From assembly GCA_902461565.1 (NCBI GenBank), contig CABPYL010000016.1, positions 1 through 59,223 on the forward strand: DNA of 59,223 bases, read 5' to 3'. Below are positions 42,083-51,411 of the stretch, piece by piece. Position 1 is the first letter of the stretch; each line of letters starts with the position of its first letter. The notes beneath the pieces were generated by a model that was given only the letters and a program-made list of their open reading frames with translations, did no database searches and was not told where the DNA came from. The stretch is from an uncultured Porphyromonadaceae bacterium. GTDB lineage: Bacteria; Bacteroidota; Bacteroidia; Bacteroidales; Muribaculaceae. A program made the translations under genes and the position numbers.

Positions 42083-42750
42083 GCGACAGACCAGGAAAAT
42101 ATTATGTGGTATGGGTCGGCGTAGAACCGGGAGTCTACGACAACTGGGAGGAATGCAAGCTACAGGTAGTGAACTATCCCGGCGCCAAATACAAGGCATT
42201 CAAGACCCGCGAGGAAGCAGTAGAAGCCTATCGCGGCGACCCTGCCGAACAGCTCGCACTGATGAAGTCTATCGTCGGGCACGAGCGTACTGTTCCCGCG
42301 CAGGTGAGTCCCGACTATTTTCAGATTCCGGGTATACGCCTAGATGCCATCGCCACCGACGGTGCCTGTTCGGGCAATCCCGGCCCGATGGAATACAGGG
42401 CAGTAAGACTGTATGACGGTTCCGAGGTTTTTCATATCGGCGCCTCGCAGCCGCTTACTGGCACAAACAATATTGCCGAGTATCTTGCCGTTATCCATCT
42501 TGCGGCATTGCTTGCGAAAGCCGGCGACACCACCACTCCCATATACACCGACAGCCGCAACACTTTTGCATGGCTGCGGCGCGGAAAATCCAAAACTACA
42601 TTGCAGCGAACTCCTAAAACGGCCAAAGTGTTAGACCTTCTGGAGCGTGCCGATGCGTGGCTTGCCGCCAACGGCCCCATACGCAATCCCATTCTGAAAT
42701 GGAAAACCGACGAATGGGGCGAAATTCCCGCCGACTTCGGAAGAAAATAG
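42079..42750 (+). CDS. Ribonuclease H with N-terminal viroplasmin domain
   Basis: This 223-residue enzyme degrades the RNA strand of RNA-DNA hybrids. The N-terminal 50 residues are a caulimovirus-viroplasmin/RNase H1 hybrid-binding domain: 'KYYVVWVGVEPGVYDNWEEC' and 'YPGAKYKAFKTREEA'. The RNase H domain has Asp in 'IATDGACSGNPGP', Glu in 'TNNIAEYLAVIH' and Asp in 'IYTDSRNTFAWL'; the last metal ligand is expected in 'EIPADFGRK'. The GTG at 42079 overlaps the previous stop by 4 bases (GTGA), showing translational coupling; longer starts read inside the upstream gene. Confidence 0.92.
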   Translation: MSDRPGKYYVVWVGVEPGVYDNWEECKLQVVNYPGAKYKAFKTREEAVEAYRGDPAEQLALMKSIVGHERTVPAQVSPDYFQIPGIRLDAIATDGACSGNPGPMEYRAVRLYDGSEVFHIGASQPLTGTNNIAEYLAVIHLAALLAKAGDTTTPIYTDSRNTFAWLRRGKSKTTLQRTPKTAKVLDLLERADAWLAANGPIRNPILKWKTDEWGEIPADFGRK

Positions 42751-42789
42751 TATAACTAAATCAAACTAAGAAAAATAAAAACGTTAAAT

Positions 42790-44817
42790 ATGGCACGATT
42801 GCTTAGAATACTGAAAGACGATTCATGGCTGCGCCCCTTCGCCGCCGCGATTGAGGGACGCCACCAGGATGTTATACGCAAGGAAAAAGAACTTACCTCG
42901 GCGGGCGGCACACTGAGCGATTTTGCCAACGCCCATAAGTACTTCGGACTGCACCGCCGTAGCGATGGCGGATGGACCTTCCGCGAATGGGCGCCAAATG
43001 CTACGGCTATTACACTGATTGGCGATTTTTCCAATTGGGAACCACGCGAAGAATACCGGCTTTATCCCGTTGGTGGCGACGTGCCCGGTATATGGGAAGG
43101 TAATTTTCCGGCTGATGCCATTAAAAACGGTCAGTTGTACAAAATGTTGGTACAGTGGCCCGGTGGCAGCGGTGAACGTATTCCGGCATATGCCAATCGC
43201 GTGGTGCAGGACGCCAAAACCTCCATCTTTTCGGCGCAGGTTTACGAGCCGGAGAAAAAGTTCCCCTGGCGCGACGGTAAGTTCACACCCGACACAGCAC
43301 CGCTGCTTATATATGAATGCCACATAGGCATGGCCCAGGAAGAAGAGGGTGTAGGAACATACGATGAGTTCCGCCGCAAGGTGCTTCCGCGTGTCGCTGC
43401 CGACGGCTACAACGCCATCCAGATCATGGCTATACAGGAACATCCTTACTATGGTTCTTTCGGTTACCATGTATCCAACTTCTTTGCCGCTTCCAGCCGT
43501 TTCGGCACGCCGGAGGACCTGAAAAAACTTATCAACGACGCCCACCGTATGGGCATAGCCGTAATCATGGACATCGTGCACTCCCATGCCGTGAAGAACG
43601 AGAACGAGGGCATTGGCCGTCTTGACGGTACCCCCGACCAGTATTTCCATTCTAACCCCTCGCGCCGCGAGCATCCGGCATGGGATTCGCTGTGTTTCGA
43701 TTATGGCAAGAACGAGGTTATCCACTTTCTGCTTTCCAACTGCAAGTACTGGCTCGAGGAATATCACTTCGACGGTTTCCGTTTCGATGGCGTTACATCC
43801 ATGCTGTACTACGACCACGGCCTGGGCAAAGCCTTCGGCAGCTACGATGATTACTATGACGGCGGTCAGGATACCGACGCCATTACATATCTCACTCTCG
43901 CCAATATTCTTATTCACGAGGTGAAGCCCCACGCTATCACGATAGCCGAGGAAATGAGCGGCATGCCGGGACTGGCGCTTCCATTCAAGGACGGTGGCAT
44001 GGGCTTCGACTACCGCATGGCTATGGGTATTCCGGACTACTGGATCAAAACCCTCAAGGAGAAGAAAGACGAGGACTGGCATCCCACATCCATTTTCTGG
44101 GAACTTACAAACCGCCGCGCCGATGAAAAGACGATAAGCTACGTCGAGAGCCACGACCAGGCTCTTGTAGGTGATAAAACGGTGATTTTCCGTCTTATAG
44201 ACGCAGCCATGTACTGGCACATGATGGTGGGTGATACAGATCCTGCCGTAACACGCGGTATAGCTCTGCACAAGATGATCCGCCTTGTTACATTAGCTAC
44301 TATCAACGGTGGCTATCTTAACTTCATGGGTAATGAGTTCGGACATCCGGAATGGATAGATTTTCCGCGTGAAGGCAACGGCTGGAGCTACAAATATGCC
44401 CGTCGTCAGTGGGATCTTGTGGATCGTCAGGATCTTCAGTACCGCTATCTCAATGCTTTCGACAACGCCATGATAGAGCTGGTGCGCTCGCGCAAGAATT
44501 TCCAGGCCAAGGCCATCCGCAAGCTATGGGACAAGGACGACGACCAGGTGCTGGCTTTTATGCGCGGCGACTATGTGTTCGTGTTCAACTTCAACCCGTC
44601 CAAGAGCTTCAGCGACTACGGCATACTGGCCCCGGGTGGTGTTTACAGCACTATCCTCAGCACTGATGACCCGCAGTACGGCGGCTTCGGCAATGTTGTA
44701 GAAGGCACCGAACACTTCACCGTTCCCGACCCGCTGTTCAGCGACGCAGGCGTTGAGCGCCTGCCCCTGTATCTGCCCGCACGCACTGCAATCGTCCTCC
44801 GCAAACACCGACGGTAA
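42790..44817 (+). CDS. glgB: 1,4-alpha-glucan branching enzyme (GH13)
   Basis: This 675-residue enzyme forms alpha-1,6 branches in glycogen. It starts with an N-terminal helical segment and a CBM48 domain ('FREWAPNATAITLIGDFSNW'). The GH13 barrel follows with 'NAIQIMAIQEHPYYGSFGYH' (region I area 'VMDIVHSHAVKNE'), the nucleophile Asp in 'DGFRFDGVTSMLY', the acid/base Glu in 'ITIAEEMSGMPG' and 'SYVESHDQALVGDKT'. The C-terminal beta domain holds 'VFVFNFNPSKSFSDYGI'. The order and motifs are those of the eukaryote-like GH13_8 branching enzymes found in Bacteroidetes, shorter than the E. coli form. Glycogen synthase is not in the window. Confidence 0.95.
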   Translation: MARLLRILKDDSWLRPFAAAIEGRHQDVIRKEKELTSAGGTLSDFANAHKYFGLHRRSDGGWTFREWAPNATAITLIGDFSNWEPREEYRLYPVGGDVPGIWEGNFPADAIKNGQLYKMLVQWPGGSGERIPAYANRVVQDAKTSIFSAQVYEPEKKFPWRDGKFTPDTAPLLIYECHIGMAQEEEGVGTYDEFRRKVLPRVAADGYNAIQIMAIQEHPYYGSFGYHVSNFFAASSRFGTPEDLKKLINDAHRMGIAVIMDIVHSHAVKNENEGIGRLDGTPDQYFHSNPSRREHPAWDSLCFDYGKNEVIHFLLSNCKYWLEEYHFDGFRFDGVTSMLYYDHGLGKAFGSYDDYYDGGQDTDAITYLTLANILIHEVKPHAITIAEEMSGMPGLALPFKDGGMGFDYRMAMGIPDYWIKTLKEKKDEDWHPTSIFWELTNRRADEKTISYVESHDQALVGDKTVIFRLIDAAMYWHMMVGDTDPAVTRGIALHKMIRLVTLATINGGYLNFMGNEFGHPEWIDFPREGNGWSYKYARRQWDLVDRQDLQYRYLNAFDNAMIELVRSRKNFQAKAIRKLWDKDDDQVLAFMRGDYVFVFNFNPSKSFSDYGILAPGGVYSTILSTDDPQYGGFGNVVEGTEHFTVPDPLFSDAGVERLPLYLPARTAIVLRKHRR

Positions 44818-44830
44818 TATATTTTCTCTG

Positions 44831-45634
44831 ATGAACGAATTCACACGGCAAAGCATTGAACTGGCTAACCGGCAGGATTACCTCGACCGGTTGTCGGCGG
44901 TGTATCCTCTCAACCCCGATACAGACCGCAGTATAGATAAAAGGTTGTTGGACAGGATAGAATACTATTTTCACACAAAAAATTGTGTGGAACTGTTCAA
45001 GACATTGCTTGGACTTGATCTGTTCCCGATAAAGGATAGTTATGTGCCATACTTCAAAAGAGTTCCTGCCGGAGTGAAGCGCGACAAAATAAAAAGAAAC
45101 AATCCTGAAACAGTCGCGCGGATATGCAATCGCATATTCGCGTTAGGTCTGGACAAGCTCAAGGAATGTATTGTCCAGCCCAAGGAAACAAACCGTCAGA
45201 TGGGACCTCTGTTCCGTCGTTGGGTGGACTCTGGAGTTTTGGGAGCGGTACCTGTGCGCAACAGCGGTCAGTTCTTGCAGTCGTCGGAATTTGCAATATT
45301 GAGCGGAACCGATGATTTTCTTGGAAATTTTGCCAGGCGATATCTCGGTTGGCAACGTGCTGATAAAGGACTTGATTTTGTTGCCAAAGTTGGCGAAAAA
45401 TACGTTATAGGCGAGGCAAAATTCATTACTGATTTCGGCGGCCATCAGAACGATCAGTTTCTTGATGCGCTGACAACGGTTCAGTCTCAGGCGAATCCTG
45501 ATGTTGTAAAAGTTGCCATTTTAGATGGAGTACTCTATATTCCCAACAAGGGAAAACTATATAAGACAACGTTTTTCGACAACTATAACATACTAAGCGC
45601 TCTCCTTTTAAAAGAATTTCTTACATCTTTGTAA
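44831..45634 (+). CDS. Type II restriction endonuclease (PD-(D/E)XK type), putative
   Basis: This 267-residue protein starts at the ATG 44831, 13 bases after glgB; longer frames read inside glgB. The PD-(D/E)XK nuclease core is visible near the C-terminal third: 'GLDFVAKVGEKYVIGEAKFI', with Asp in 'KGLDF' and the E-x-K in 'GEAK', followed by 'GGHQNDQFLDALTTVQSQ'. The stop TAA overlaps the methyltransferase ATG (TAATG), which supports the restriction assignment more than the sequence alone. The subfamily and recognition site are not identified; a Tsp45I-like or related family is a guess to test. Its composition is more A/T rich than the flanking glgB and polA. Confidence 0.78.
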   Translation: MNEFTRQSIELANRQDYLDRLSAVYPLNPDTDRSIDKRLLDRIEYYFHTKNCVELFKTLLGLDLFPIKDSYVPYFKRVPAGVKRDKIKRNNPETVARICNRIFALGLDKLKECIVQPKETNRQMGPLFRRWVDSGVLGAVPVRNSGQFLQSSEFAILSGTDDFLGNFARRYLGWQRADKGLDFVAKVGEKYVIGEAKFITDFGGHQNDQFLDALTTVQSQANPDVVKVAILDGVLYIPNKGKLYKTTFFDNYNILSALLLKEFLTSL

Positions 45635-46656
45635 TGGACAGCAATTTACTGATAAAAGGCGATAATATCGACGGGCTGCAGTGGCTGTTGGACAACGGCT
45701 TCAAAGGAAAGATAGACCTTGTATATATCGACCCTCCCTTTGCCACCGGAGGCTCTTTCGGCATCGACCCCTCGGGCCGCGTGTCAACTATCAGCAGAGC
45801 CGAGGATGCCGCTGTGGCGTATTCCGACCAATTGCAGGGCGAAGAATATATTGAATATCTGCGTCGAAGAGTTGCGCTGATATATGAACTTCTGTCAGAT
45901 CGCGGCTCTTTCTATCTGCACATCGACTATAAGATAGGTCATTATGTAAAGGTGATGCTCGACGGTATCTTTGGAATGAAGTATTTCCGCAACGACATTA
46001 CACGTGTGAAATGCAATCCTAAAAATTTCGACAGAAACGGCTATGGCAACATAAAGGATATGATTCTCTATTATGTAAAGAGCGACAGTGCTATATGGAA
46101 CAATCCTGTTTTCGGAGTTGAAGAAGCCGATCTAAAAAAACGTTATCCCAAGACGGATGCTTCCGGGCGTCGCTATACCACCGTTCCCATACACGCTCCC
46201 GGCGAGACAAAAGGAAACACGTCCTTGCCTTTCAGAGGTCTTTTGCCACCCAAAGGACGCCACTGGCGCTGTTCCGTCGAAGAACTGGAGGAACTGGACC
46301 GCAAGGGACTTATCGAATGGTCGTCGACAGGCAACCCCCGCAAGATAAACTATGCCGACGAGCATACAAGCACAAAAGCTCAGGATATATGGACATTCAA
46401 GGATCCCGTGTATCCTACCTATCCTACCGAAAAGAATCAGGATATGCTGCGATTTATCGTGGGCGCATCATCGAATCCCGATTCTATAGTGATGGACTGT
46501 TTCTGTGGTTCCGGAAGCCTGCTCAGGGCGGCTGGAGCCCTTGGCCGCAAGTGGATCGGTATGGATAAATCGGACCTGGCAATAAAGATAACGAAAGACA
46601 ATCTTTCTGCAGAAAGCGGCATGCCGTCCCTCGGAACAGATTTTATGGAATTTTAA
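45634..46656 (+). CDS. Site-specific DNA-methyltransferase (beta class, adenine N6 or cytosine N4)
   Basis: This 340-residue methyltransferase begins 'MDSNLLIKGDNIDGLQWLL' and has the catalytic motif IV early as 'VYIDPPFATGGSFG' (DPPF). A variable target-recognition region follows ('GLLPPKGRHWRCSVEELEEL'), and the SAM-binding motif I comes late as 'SIVMDCFCGSGSLLRAAGAL', then 'RKWIGMDKSDLAIKI'. This order (IV, TRD, I) defines the beta class, and DPPF/Y fits N6-adenine methylation. It overlaps the endonuclease gene by one base, forming a compact restriction-modification pair inserted between glgB and polA. The target site cannot be read from sequence. Confidence 0.93.
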   Translation: MDSNLLIKGDNIDGLQWLLDNGFKGKIDLVYIDPPFATGGSFGIDPSGRVSTISRAEDAAVAYSDQLQGEEYIEYLRRRVALIYELLSDRGSFYLHIDYKIGHYVKVMLDGIFGMKYFRNDITRVKCNPKNFDRNGYGNIKDMILYYVKSDSAIWNNPVFGVEEADLKKRYPKTDASGRRYTTVPIHAPGETKGNTSLPFRGLLPPKGRHWRCSVEELEELDRKGLIEWSSTGNPRKINYADEHTSTKAQDIWTFKDPVYPTYPTEKNQDMLRFIVGASSNPDSIVMDCFCGSGSLLRAAGALGRKWIGMDKSDLAIKITKDNLSAESGMPSLGTDFMEF

Positions 46657-46738
46657 TCGCATAATTCGAAAACATTTCAGATAATGATTCATACATGTAG
46701 GAACATGTGAGAAACCATTTTTCTGCGATTTACATATA

Positions 46739-49438
46739 ATGGAAGAAAAGAAGCTATTTTTACTTGATGCCTACGCATTGATATACAGGGCGTACTATGC
46801 CTTGATGCGCTCGCCGCGCGTGAACTCGCAGGGTGTGAATACCTCGGCCGTCTTTGGTTTCTGTATAACCTTGGACGACCTTCTGCGCAAGGAGAATCCA
46901 GGCTACATAGCCGTATGCTTCGACCCCGCGCATGGCCGCACGTTCCGCCACGACGAGTATCCCGAATACAAGGCCGGACGCGACAAGCAGCCCGAGGACA
47001 TAACTGTTGCTATACCTTACATCAAATCGATTCTCGCAGCTATGCGGATCCCTGTGATCGAGGTAGAGGGATACGAGGCCGACGATGTTATAGGAACACT
47101 GTCGCGACGCGCCACCGAAAATGGCTTCACAACTTATATGATGACGCCCGACAAGGACTATGGTCAGCTCGTGAACGACCATGTGTTCCAGTACCGTCCC
47201 GCAATAAAGGGGCAGGGCTTCGAGGTGCGAGGCCCTTGGGAAATATGCGAACGCTACGGCATCAGCTCGCCGTTGCAGGTGATAGATCTGCTGGCGCTGG
47301 AGGGTGATACTGCCGACAATGTGCCCGGTTGTCCGGGAGTGGGCGAAAAAACCGCCGCAAAACTGATTGCCGAATTCGGCAGCGTGGAAAATCTGCTTGC
47401 CTCCACCGATAAGCTGAAAGGCGCCCTGCAGAAAAAAATAGTGGAGAATGCCGACAAGATACGTATGTCCAAGCATCTTGTTACCATCGTTACCGACGTT
47501 CCTTTGGATTTCGACGCCGACAGTCTGCGCCGCTGCGAGCCTGACGTGGACGCATTGGTGGAGATATACCGTACTCTCGAATTCAAGTCGCTGATATCAA
47601 AATATCACGCTGCCGGACCCGCAGATCCGGCGCCCAAAGCATCGCCTGTGCCGGCTATGGGTAATCTGTTCGATATTGTCGAACCGGTGGAAGCCTGTCA
47701 TTTTGCTGTAGAAGCCGCACATCTCTCGCAGGAGAAAGAAATAGCGGAATATCTCGGCGGCCTGATGCGAGAGGGAATTGCCGGCATGGCGATTCAGAGC
47801 GAGGGTGCCGAGGCCATGACGGCCCGTGCGACGTCTGTCTCGTTCTCATACATGCCGGAGAATTCGGATAATTACAACGCCGCAACAATCGTCCTGCCTG
47901 CCGATGCCGCGGGGCGCGCGCGAATCGCAGAGCTGCTACAGCCGGTGTTCTCCGACCCTCGGGTAACTCTGTGCGGCAGCGATATCAAACGCGATATGCT
48001 GATTCTGAGGCGCATGGGCGTTACTTTCCAGGGCGCCCGGTGGTTTGATACGGCGGTGGCGCATTATCTGTGCAATCCCGACCATAAACATGATGTCTCT
48101 TCTCTGGCAATGAGCTATCTCGGTCTTGAATGCAACAGTGGCGATGCCACGGCGGCAACTGCATGCCTGCGTCTTATGCCGCTGCTGCAGAAAGAGTGTG
48201 CCGACAAGGGACAGACAAAGTTGCTTGAGGATGTTGAGCAACCTTTTGTGGGTGTGCTTGCCTCGATGGAATGGGAGGGTGCCCGAATCGATCCGCGTGA
48301 GCTTAAACGTATATCCGGCGCACTCAGCGAGCGTCTGCATCAAAAGGAGGAAGAGGCTTACCGCGTTGCCGGAAGGCCCTTCAATGTATCGTCGCCGTCG
48401 CAGGTAGGACAGATTCTGTTCGATGAAATGTGTATCGACCCCAAGGCCCGCAAGACAAAAGGCGGCTCGTGGTCCACGGCCGAGGATGTCCTCGAGAAAT
48501 ACGCCAAGGACGTGCCTCTGGTACAGCTGATTTTAGACATTCGCGGCCTCAAGAAACTGCTGGCGACATACGTGGACGCTCTACCAAAGCTTATCAATCC
48601 GGTTACGGGCAAAATACACACTACCTACAACCAGACTGTTACAGCTACCGGGCGTATATCTTCCACCAATCCAAATCTGCAGAACATTCCTATCCGCACT
48701 TCCGACGGCCGTGAGATTCGCCGCGCTTTTATCGCCGATCCCGGTGATCTGCTGCTCTCCGCCGACTATTCCCAGATTGAACTGCGTCTTATGGCCGACC
48801 TAAGCGGCGACACAAACATGATCGACGCTTTCCTGAGCGGTGCAGATATTCACCGGAGCACAGCGGCCAAGATATACCATCTGGAACTCGACGAGGTTAC
48901 CGACAATCAGCGCCGTAATGCCAAGACGGCTAATTTCGGAATTATATACGGTATATCGGCTTTTGGCCTCTCCGAAAGACTTGCTATTCCGCGAGCCGAG
49001 GCAAAAGAACTTATAGAAGGTTATCTGCGAACCTATCCGGGCGTACAGAGCTATATGGAAAAAGCCGTCGAACAGGCACGTGTCGACGGCTATGTGAGCA
49101 CAATTATGGGGCGCAGGCGCTACCTGCCGGACATTAATTCGCGCAGCAACACCGTACGCAGTTATGCCGAGCGAAACGCCGTAAACGCGCCAATCCAGGG
49201 TTCGGCAGCGGATATAATCAAAGTTGCTATGGTGCGTATCGACGAGGAAATACGGCGTCGCGGTCTGCGTTCGCGCATGATCCTCCAGGTGCATGACGAA
49301 CTTATATTCAATGTCAAGGCCGAAGAGCTCGGCATAATGCAGGAACTTGTCGTGCGCCAGATGGAAGGCGCCTACACCGGCCGAGTGCCCCTGGAAGTTT
49401 CGGCAGGTGTGGCGGATAACTGGCTCGACGCGCACTGA
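46739..49438 (+). CDS. polA: DNA polymerase I
   Basis: This 899-residue enzyme fills gaps and removes RNA primers. The 5' nuclease domain is at 1-290 ('LFLLDAYALIYRAYYALM', 'YEADDVIGTLSRRA', 'PGCPGVGEKTAAKLI'). The 3'-5' exonuclease-like domain is at about 320-520. The polymerase domain has motif A 'LLSADYSQIELRLMADL', motif B 'RRNAKTANFGIIYGISAFGL' and motif C 'LQVHDELIFNV'. In the middle domain the exo I motif (usually DTE) reads 'IQSE' at residues 352-355, so at least one of the metal-binding acids is replaced and proofreading may be lost. Exo II ('SDIKRDML') and exo III ('YLCNPDHKHDVSSLA') regions are still recognisable. The stop TGA forms the palindrome TGATCA with the stop of the opposite-strand terminase gene. 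Confidence 0.97.
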   Translation: MEEKKLFLLDAYALIYRAYYALMRSPRVNSQGVNTSAVFGFCITLDDLLRKENPGYIAVCFDPAHGRTFRHDEYPEYKAGRDKQPEDITVAIPYIKSILAAMRIPVIEVEGYEADDVIGTLSRRATENGFTTYMMTPDKDYGQLVNDHVFQYRPAIKGQGFEVRGPWEICERYGISSPLQVIDLLALEGDTADNVPGCPGVGEKTAAKLIAEFGSVENLLASTDKLKGALQKKIVENADKIRMSKHLVTIVTDVPLDFDADSLRRCEPDVDALVEIYRTLEFKSLISKYHAAGPADPAPKASPVPAMGNLFDIVEPVEACHFAVEAAHLSQEKEIAEYLGGLMREGIAGMAIQSEGAEAMTARATSVSFSYMPENSDNYNAATIVLPADAAGRARIAELLQPVFSDPRVTLCGSDIKRDMLILRRMGVTFQGARWFDTAVAHYLCNPDHKHDVSSLAMSYLGLECNSGDATAATACLRLMPLLQKECADKGQTKLLEDVEQPFVGVLASMEWEGARIDPRELKRISGALSERLHQKEEEAYRVAGRPFNVSSPSQVGQILFDEMCIDPKARKTKGGSWSTAEDVLEKYAKDVPLVQLILDIRGLKKLLATYVDALPKLINPVTGKIHTTYNQTVTATGRISSTNPNLQNIPIRTSDGREIRRAFIADPGDLLLSADYSQIELRLMADLSGDTNMIDAFLSGADIHRSTAAKIYHLELDEVTDNQRRNAKTANFGIIYGISAFGLSERLAIPRAEAKELIEGYLRTYPGVQSYMEKAVEQARVDGYVSTIMGRRRYLPDINSRSNTVRSYAERNAVNAPIQGSAADIIKVAMVRIDEEIRRRGLRSRMILQVHDELIFNVKAEELGIMQELVVRQMEGAYTGRVPLEVSAGVADNWLDAH

Positions 49439-51265
49439 TCACCACTCGTACCCTGTCGGAAGGGTGGAAAGATCTATCCTGGTATCGCTTTCGGTGGCGA
49501 TTATGAACAGGGCGATGGCGCGGGTCATCAGAATATCGTCATGCAAGGGCGCGTCGGCTCCGTACGAGCCGTCCGGGTGCTGACGGTAGTTCAGCATTTC
49601 GTCGCAGGCGTCGTTGTCGTGTTCCACGTAGGTATGGCCGCGCACGGCAGCTATCAGATTACCTATGAGCATAGGTTTGGTGGAACGGTTTGTATGAAAT
49701 CCGTAGCGCCGGGTATAGTTGCCGCTCACCTTGTCATAGGAGCGGCGGACATACATGTTCGGATATGTCCGAGCCATCTCCGCAAGCACATATGCGCTGT
49801 CGGCGCCGGTTCGTTCAGTCTCTAAGGTGTTGCTTTCCACCACAAGGAGGGCGTTGTTGTAGTATCGTCCTATCTCCATAGCCTTGGCGGCAAGCAGGTC
49901 GTGGTCGATGTGTCCGCGCCATTGCGCAACTACTTCCGGCAGTTCGTCGCCGCGACCGCGGCTAAGCACCGCCACCACCGACCAGTCGGCCGCTGCCGAC
50001 CGGCCTCCCACATCTACCGCCGCCACATAGCTTTTTCCGGCTTCGGGATGGTGCCATACGCGCAGTCTGCCTGCTGCAGACGGTGTAAAGCGGATAGGAA
50101 TGCCGCAAAGCCCACCCTTTTCGAAAGCCATGACGCAATCCGCGCGCAGCTCTTCCACTAAGGCCGAATCGAACACATTGCATTCAGTGGAAACAAAGGC
50201 ATCGGTGTCGGTTAGCGGGAACTCGGCGTTGAAACGTTCTTCGCTGTCCATCTCCAGCCGCTTGCAACGACGCCAGTATAGCTGACCTATGGTCAGGCCT
50301 GAGGCAAAAAGCTCCTTTTCTTTGTCGTCCATGCTCCTTACGAACTCGTGAGTGTTTTCAGGGCGCCGCGAATTGGCACTTAGCTCGCACCAAGGCACAA
50401 AAATTGCGCGTGAACAGCCGGTTGTCTTGCTGCGCAGCCACTCGCGGTGAAAAAAATTGCCGACGCCGTTTGCAGTCGATTCCATCACCACCATTGTTCC
50501 CGGCTGCATGTCTACGGTGCCGTATACAGCCTGTGCCACATCTTCAGGCACTACTGCCGGAGAATTGCGCCAGAAGGCCACTTCGGTAAGATGAGCCAGC
50601 GAAAGATCGTTGCCGCGCACGGCATCGGGGTTTATACAGGAACAGAGCATGATGGTGCAGTCGCGCCCGGCAATCTTTTTAATGTCGATTGAGCCTTCGA
50701 AATTCTTAAGCTCCGGTTTTTCATTGCCCTGCCACATATCGGCAGGGTAGTTGGCAAGCAGACGTGTATACATGCCGCGGATTGTCGCGGAGGTATTTTT
50801 CAGGTGCGCGCAGATAGCGCCGTTCACGCCTGTGCTCACGCATGTCTGCAACCATGCTATGTACAGCTGTATTAGGGTGGAGCAGCCCCACTGGCGCGCT
50901 TTCAGTATTATGGCGCGCAGTGGCTTGCCGGCGGCACGGTCCTGTTCGAGTATCTCTACAACGGAACGCTGGCCCTCGTTGAGCACGCACAGAACAGGCT
51001 TGAAACCCCGTTTGGGCTTGATATAGGCACATGTGGCGCACCAGTATTCAAAATCGTAGCGGCAACGCATCAGTCTCCATTCCCGCGACTCAACTTTTAT
51101 ATTCCGGCATTCGGGATTTTTAAACATCGCAACCGGAAGATAAAATATCCTTGTGTAATATTTTAGCCGACGACGCGGACCACAGGCACCGTAACCCGTA
51201 AGAGGATCGTAGTGCTCGTGCAGTATCTTATCTCTAAGGTCGTTAAGCAGTTCATAGTTTTCCAT
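49439..51265 (-). CDS. Orphan phage-type terminase large subunit
   Basis: This 608-residue protein has both halves of a TerL packaging motor. The ATPase half shows a Walker-A-like 'LKARQWGCSTLIQLY' (about 121-135), 'RGNDLSLAHLTEVAFW' as Walker B with catalytic Glu (about 217-232), and 'VVMESTANGVGNFFHREW' as motif III. The RNase H-like nuclease half has 'YVAAVDVGGRSAAADWSVVA' (Asp418), 'ALLVVESNT' (Glu477) and 'PLHDDILMTRAIAL' (Asp576/577). All key residues appear intact. No portal, capsid, small terminase or integrase gene lies nearby. It sits tail to tail with polA with no intergenic base and is divergent from an AraC gene. Its composition matches the host, so it is either an old, domesticated gene or part of a dispersed packaging system. 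A nuclease or DNA-translocation role is inferred. Confidence 0.85.
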   Translation of the reverse strand: MENYELLNDLRDKILHEHYDPLTGYGACGPRRRLKYYTRIFYLPVAMFKNPECRNIKVESREWRLMRCRYDFEYWCATCAYIKPKRGFKPVLCVLNEGQRSVVEILEQDRAAGKPLRAIILKARQWGCSTLIQLYIAWLQTCVSTGVNGAICAHLKNTSATIRGMYTRLLANYPADMWQGNEKPELKNFEGSIDIKKIAGRDCTIMLCSCINPDAVRGNDLSLAHLTEVAFWRNSPAVVPEDVAQAVYGTVDMQPGTMVVMESTANGVGNFFHREWLRSKTTGCSRAIFVPWCELSANSRRPENTHEFVRSMDDKEKELFASGLTIGQLYWRRCKRLEMDSEERFNAEFPLTDTDAFVSTECNVFDSALVEELRADCVMAFEKGGLCGIPIRFTPSAAGRLRVWHHPEAGKSYVAAVDVGGRSAAADWSVVAVLSRGRGDELPEVVAQWRGHIDHDLLAAKAMEIGRYYNNALLVVESNTLETERTGADSAYVLAEMARTYPNMYVRRSYDKVSGNYTRRYGFHTNRSTKPMLIGNLIAAVRGHTYVEHDNDACDEMLNYRQHPDGSYGADAPLHDDILMTRAIALFIIATESDTRIDLSTLPTGYEW

Positions 51266-51396
51266 GCCGCGAAATTAGTCAGTGCTTTTCCGGTATTATC
51301 CGTCGCGTATTCTTTTCGGGATTGTTCTCATTATTCTTTTTGGATAATTTATTGTTCCAAAAGAGATGTGAATATCCAGGTTTGCTAAAAACTTCG

Positions 51397-51404
51397 TATA
51401 TTTG
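51397..51404 (+). promoter_or_regulatory. -7 element upstream of the AraC gene
   Basis: TATATTTG, 8 bases before the ATG at 51412. It rules out the longer frame from 51322. The leader would be very short. Confidence 0.5.
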
Positions 51405-51411
51405 CGCCGCA

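Noticed and set aside
42823..44271. Minus-strand frame of 482 codons opposite glgB
   Set aside because: glgB is unambiguous with all GH13 motifs; the opposite frame is a shadow of its codon bias.
46680..46738. ACATGT repeats before polA considered as an operator
   Set aside because: Only two short palindromic copies are present, with no link to a known regulator and no other copies in the window.
49439..51265. Prophage or phage remnant around the terminase gene
   Set aside because: Neighbours are polA, an AraC regulator and metabolic or envelope genes; no structural, integrase or lysis genes and no attachment repeats were seen.
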